Positions 5,939-8,818 of a stretch of 8,818 bases of DNA are shown piece after piece (within the stretch, counting starts at the first letter, position 1; each line of letters opens with the position of its first letter). The stretch comes from DATBGO01 sp036558005 (GTDB lineage: Bacteria > Actinomycetota > Actinomycetes > Streptosporangiales > Streptosporangiaceae), in contig DATBGO010000156.1 in assembly GCA_036558005.1 (NCBI GenBank), forward strand, positions 1-8,818, read 5' to 3'. A program made the position numbers and the translations under genes. The notes beneath the pieces are model-generated. The model saw nothing but the letters and a program-made list of their open reading frames with translations. It was not told where the DNA came from and ran no database searches.

Positions 5939-7419
5939 GAGCTCACCCGCGCGGCGGGCTGGGACGAAGCCGGGACACCCGATCGCGCGGGCCCGGCGGC
6001 TAGCTGCCTGATCAGTTCCTGCGCAGCGCTGTGTCCGCTTCGCACGGCCCCCTCCATCGTGTCTGGCCAGCCGGTGTCGGTCCAGGCGCCCGCGAGCGCC
6101 AGTCCGGGCGTCATCGTCGCGGCACCCGGGCGGAGCGCGCCGGAGCCTGGTCCCTGGCGGAACGTGGCCCGGCGCTCCCTGGTGACGAAGAAGTCGGTGA
6201 CCTGCGCGTCCCTGGCCGCGGGGAACAGCTGCTCCAGGGCCGGCAGGTAGCTGTCCCGCAGGCTGGCGACCGGCGCGTCCACGTAGCTGTCCGCGGCCGA
6301 GACCGACACCGCCAGGTACTGGCCTGACGGCAGGCCGGCCTGCCTGGTCTTGTCGAACACCCATTGCACCGGCGAGTCGACCGCGGCCGCCATCGGCAGC
6401 CTGGTGACCCGGCGGTCGTAGATGACGTGCACGTTCACGATCGGCGAGGTGCCGAGCTCGGCCCACCGGGGCGGGCTCGCGGTGGCGCCGGCGGGCGCGA
6501 GCCTGGCCGCGGCGGCGGCTGGCACGGCGAGCACGACCCCGTCCGCGGTCAGTTCCGCCCCGGCGTCGTCCGGGCTGCCCGGCTGACTGGCACCGGGATC
6601 CTCGTTCACGGTTATCCCGGTGTCCGCCGCGGCCTGGTCACTGTGCGCGCCGCCCTGGCCGACCCGGACCCGGAACCCGCCGGCCCGCCCGGGCTCGACC
6701 AGGGCGGCCTTGGCGCCCAGCCGGACGTCCGCGCCGAGGCGGCGCAGCAGCCCGGCGGCGGCCTTGCCGTGCAGGTCGCCGAGCGGCACCGACGGCACCC
6801 CGATGTCGGCGGCGGCCCGGCCGCCGAGCAGCGCGGTCTTGATCACGATCGCGGCCAGCGCGGCGCTGGCGTCGTCGCCGCCGATGTTCATCGCCGAGAC
6901 GATGAACAGGTCCCACAGCCTGCGCCGGGCTTCCGCGCCCTGGCCGCGGGCCGCCAGCCAGTCGCCGAGCCGCTGGTCGTCCAGGCCGGGCGCGGCCGGG
7001 TCGGTGAACCGCATCGCCAGCGCGGCCCTGGTCACCGCGAGCCGCTGCCGCGGGGTGAGGAACGAGTAGCGCGCCAGCGCCTTCGTCATGTGCAGCGGGC
7101 CGGGCAGCGCGGTCCGCCGCAGCCTGGCCTGGCCCGGTCCGGTCCCAGACAGCACGGTGACGTCGAACCGGTCCTGGATAGCGACCGAGCCGGTCATGCC
7201 CAGCCGCGCCAGCAGCTCCCGGTAGGCGGTGCAGCAGCGCAGGAACACGTGCTGGCCGTTGTCGATGAGCAGCCCGCCGCGGGAGAACGAGCAGGTGGCC
7301 CCGCCGAGCCAGGGCCGGGCCTCGAGCACGGTGACGCCGATGCCCGCCTCGCGCAGCGCGATGCCGGCCGTGATGCCGGCCAGGCCGCCGCCGATCACCA
7401 CGACGTGCCGGGCGGTCAC
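5935..7419 (-). CDS. hpnE: Hydroxysqualene dehydroxylase HpnE (squalene-associated FAD-dependent reductase)
   Basis: This 494-residue flavoprotein of the phytoene desaturase / amine oxidase superfamily reduces hydroxysqualene to squalene, the last step of the HpnC-HpnD-HpnE route. The N-terminal dinucleotide fold is VVVIGGGLAGITAG (6-19), with Glu33 in VLEARP for the FAD ribose. RPWLGGATCSF (35-45) and DNGQHVFLRCCTAYR (53-67) are typical of HpnE. The C-terminal FAD motif is ALAGAWTDTGWPDTMEGAVRSG (about 441-462). Residues about 256-287 form a hydrophilic, acidic insertion before the strand that returns to the FAD domain; it looks like a flexible loop. The start is GTG at 7419, overlapping the hpnD stop (GTGA) with GGGAGG 7 bases upstream. 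The stop overlaps the start of the polyprenyl synthase. Confidence 0.95.
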   Translation of the reverse strand: MTARHVVVIGGGLAGITAGIALREAGIGVTVLEARPWLGGATCSFSRGGLLIDNGQHVFLRCCTAYRELLARLGMTGSVAIQDRFDVTVLSGTGPGQARLRRTALPGPLHMTKALARYSFLTPRQRLAVTRAALAMRFTDPAAPGLDDQRLGDWLAARGQGAEARRRLWDLFIVSAMNIGGDDASAALAAIVIKTALLGGRAAADIGVPSVPLGDLHGKAAAGLLRRLGADVRLGAKAALVEPGRAGGFRVRVGQGGAHSDQAAADTGITVNEDPGASQPGSPDDAGAELTADGVVLAVPAAAAARLAPAGATASPPRWAELGTSPIVNVHVIYDRRVTRLPMAAAVDSPVQWVFDKTRQAGLPSGQYLAVSVSAADSYVDAPVASLRDSYLPALEQLFPAARDAQVTDFFVTRERRATFRQGPGSGALRPGAATMTPGLALAGAWTDTGWPDTMEGAVRSGHSAAQELIRQLAAGPARSGVPASSQPAARVSS

Positions 7420-8390
7420 GGCCGGGCCTCCCGGGTCATCGGGTCCTGGCCGGCCGCGGCGGCGCCCGCGGCCCGTGGCCGCGGCGCCAGGCCCGCCAGC
7501 GACCGCGCCGCCACCATGGCCTTGGCCCGCGGCGGCAGCGACATCCGGTGCGCCAGCGCGGTGCCGGGGCGGGCCGAGATCTCCTCGAGCAGCCGCAGGT
7601 AGATGCCGGCCATCGCGCCGGTGCAGGCGGCGCTCCTGCGGTCCAGCAGCGGCATCAGCCGCAGCCCGTCGGCGTACCAGCGCAGCGCGCGCTGCGCCTC
7701 GAACCGCACCAGCTGTTCCAGTGGCGGCCCGGCCGGCAGCCGCGCCGGGCCGCCGTGGCTGTCCCCGCCGTCGCCGCCTGGCCTCAGCGCGCAGCCGAAC
7801 CTGGCCAGGTCATCGGCGGGCAGGTAGACCCGGCCGTTGCCGAAGTCCTCGCGGATGTCGCGCAGGATGTTGGTCAGCTGCAGCGCGATCCCGAGCGCGT
7901 CGGCCAGCCGCTGCGCAGCGCGCGGCTCCCGGCTGCCGAAGATGCCCAGCGAGAGCCGGCCGATGGAGCCGGCCACGCACCGGCAGTAGTGCTCCAGCTC
8001 GGTGAAGGTGGCATACGGGGTGCCGCGCACGTCGGCCTCGCAGCCCTCGATCAGCTCGCTGAACGCGCCGAGCGGGATCGGGTACCTGCGCGCGGCGTCG
8101 CCGAGCGCGACCAGCACCAGGTCGCTCTCTGGCGGCTGGCCGCCGCCCAGCGCGCCGAGGTCGGCCCTGGCCGACTGCAGCGCGGCGAGCTTGTCGGCGG
8201 GCGGCAGCGTGCCGTCGCCGATGTCGTCGATCCGGCGGGCGAACGCGTACACCGCCGACAGCGCCCGCCGCTTGGGGGCAGGAAGGAGCCGGATCCCGTA
8301 GGAGAAGTTGCGGGCCTGGGTCCTGGTGACGTGCTCGCAGTGGTCGTAGGCGGCACGCAGCCTGGCCGGGCCGGCCGTGGCGGTCGTCAT
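7416..8390 (-). CDS. hpnD: Presqualene diphosphate synthase HpnD
   Basis: This 324-residue enzyme of the squalene/phytoene synthase family joins two farnesyl diphosphates head to head into presqualene diphosphate. The first aspartate-rich motif is DDIGD (55-59, in YAFARRIDDIGD). The second is DIRED (178-182, in LQLTNILRDIREDFGNGRVY), followed by YLPADDL. NFSYGIRLLP (28-37) is the family's substrate-binding start. A Gly-rich stretch at about 202-223 replaces the short loop usually found after the second motif, and the last 20 or so residues are Ala-rich. HpnD is told apart from HpnC by its complete QLTNILRD motif and by its place beside a second, more divergent family member. ATG at 8390 lies 4 bases after the hpnC stop, preceded by GGTGAGG. 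The stop overlaps hpnE. Confidence 0.95.
   Translation of the reverse strand: MTTATAGPARLRAAYDHCEHVTRTQARNFSYGIRLLPAPKRRALSAVYAFARRIDDIGDGTLPPADKLAALQSARADLGALGGGQPPESDLVLVALGDAARRYPIPLGAFSELIEGCEADVRGTPYATFTELEHYCRCVAGSIGRLSLGIFGSREPRAAQRLADALGIALQLTNILRDIREDFGNGRVYLPADDLARFGCALRPGGDGGDSHGGPARLPAGPPLEQLVRFEAQRALRWYADGLRLMPLLDRRSAACTGAMAGIYLRLLEEISARPGTALAHRMSLPPRAKAMVAARSLAGLAPRPRAAGAAAAGQDPMTREARP
7427..7432 (-). promoter_or_regulatory. Ribosome binding site of hpnE
   Basis: The minus strand reads GGGAGG 7 bases before the GTG at 7419, within the last codons of hpnD. It supports a GTG start in a GTGA overlap and so also supports the same arrangement at the next junction. Confidence 0.75.
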
Positions 8391-8394
8391 CGCC

Positions 8395-8818
8395 TCACCG
8401 TCCCCTCACGTATGCCAGGCCTAGCTCGGCCGCTACCCGCCTGCGCCGCGGCACCGGCGTGCCGCGCAGCACGTCGAAGTCGGCGGCCGCGATCGCGGCT
8501 AGCGCGCCGCGGCCGCCGGCCACGTACCCTGCCACCGCCGCGCGCGCGTAGCCGCGCAGCGTGCCGATGAGGGGGGCGCCGACGGCCATCAGTTTCCTGG
8601 CCCGGTCGACTTCGAAGGCCATCAGTGCCCGGACGCGCTGGTTCGCCGAGTCCGCGGCAAGATCCTCCGTTGCGCAACCGTAGCTCTCCAGGTCGTCGAG
8701 CGGCAAGTAGATTCGGCCCGCGCGAAGATCCTCGGCCACGTCCTGCCAGTGCTCGGCGAGCTGCAGGGCGGTGCAGACCCGGTCCGAGAGCGCCTCGCGC
8801 GCGGGCGTGGCGGCCCCG
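8395..8818 (-). CDS. hpnC: C-terminal part of hydroxysqualene synthase HpnC, start beyond the window
   Basis: The last 141 codons are present and the frame is open to the window edge, so the gene begins to the right of position 8818. LQLAEHWQDVAEDLRAGRIYLPLDDLESYG is the second aspartate-rich region of the squalene/phytoene synthase family, with the Asp pair in DVAED, and is followed by FEVDRARKLM and the helical C-terminus. HpnC converts presqualene diphosphate into hydroxysqualene, taking its substrate from the HpnD encoded next. The first aspartate-rich motif lies outside the window, so completeness cannot be judged. The EHWQD wording instead of NILRD separates it from HpnD. No promoter for the operon is visible; it should lie beyond the right edge. 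Confidence 0.92.
   Translation of the reverse strand, partial: GAATPAREALSDRVCTALQLAEHWQDVAEDLRAGRIYLPLDDLESYGCATEDLAADSANQRVRALMAFEVDRARKLMAVGAPLIGTLRGYARAAVAGYVAGGRGALAAIAAADFDVLRGTPVPRRRRVAAELGLAYVRGR

Noticed and set aside
2717..6250. A 1177-residue open frame on the plus strand
   Set aside because: It lies antisense to shc, the prenyl synthase and part of hpnE, is very rich in Arg/Pro/Gly, and shows no family motifs. It is a by-product of high GC content.
5939..6466. Upstream extension of the prenyl synthase frame into hpnE
   Set aside because: It is a shadow of hpnE coding sequence with no family similarity. The GTG at 5938 fits the operon's overlap pattern.
8700..8770. Glu-His in place of the usual Thr-Asn before the second aspartate motif of HpnC
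   Set aside because: I believe EHWQD/EHCQD wording occurs in other actinobacterial HpnC proteins, so it is probably a subfamily feature rather than a lost active-site residue.

Overview
The window is very GC-rich, with strongly G/C-biased third codon positions. It carries a tightly packed hopanoid (bacterial triterpenoid) biosynthesis operon, transcribed entirely from the minus strand. The gene order (hpnC-hpnD-hpnE-polyprenyl synthase-shc-hpnG-hpnH) and the composition point to an actinobacterium; the order matches what I remember of the Streptomyces/Frankia type of cluster. No genus can be named from the sequence alone.

In transcription order (right to left) the window holds: the 3' part of hpnC (8818-8395, start outside the window); hpnD (8390-7416); hpnE (7419-5935); a short-chain polyprenyl diphosphate synthase (5938-4919); shc, squalene-hopene cyclase (4882-2807); a single ORF joining an HpnG-type nucleoside phosphorylase to a complete IspH (2810-1245); hpnH (1248-244); and, at the left edge, the N-terminal part of a membrane glycosyltransferase-like protein (from about 226 to beyond position 1). 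Four of the six junctions between hopanoid genes are 4-base start/stop overlaps (ATGA or GTGA). The other two gaps are 4 and 36 bases, so translation is probably coupled along most of the message.

The proteins form a nearly complete route. IspH makes the C5 units IPP and DMAPP. The polyprenyl synthase condenses them to farnesyl diphosphate. HpnD makes presqualene diphosphate, HpnC makes hydroxysqualene, and HpnE reduces it to squalene. Shc cyclises squalene to hopene. HpnH then adds a 5'-deoxyadenosyl group to hopene, and HpnG removes adenine, leading to C35 bacteriohopanepolyols. So the operon encodes extended, side-chain-bearing hopanoids, not only diploptene.

The pathway itself is known. 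The least ordinary points are the HpnG-IspH fusion, which joins a late tailoring enzyme to an early isoprenoid-supply enzyme with all key residues of the IspH part intact; a collagen-like Gly/Pro/Ala tail on Shc; a perfect 14-bp GC hairpin just after hpnH; and a partial GT-C type glycosyltransferase gene following hpnH. No RNA genes, mobile elements, CRISPR arrays or attachment sites were seen. No stretch longer than 300 bases lacks a gene.
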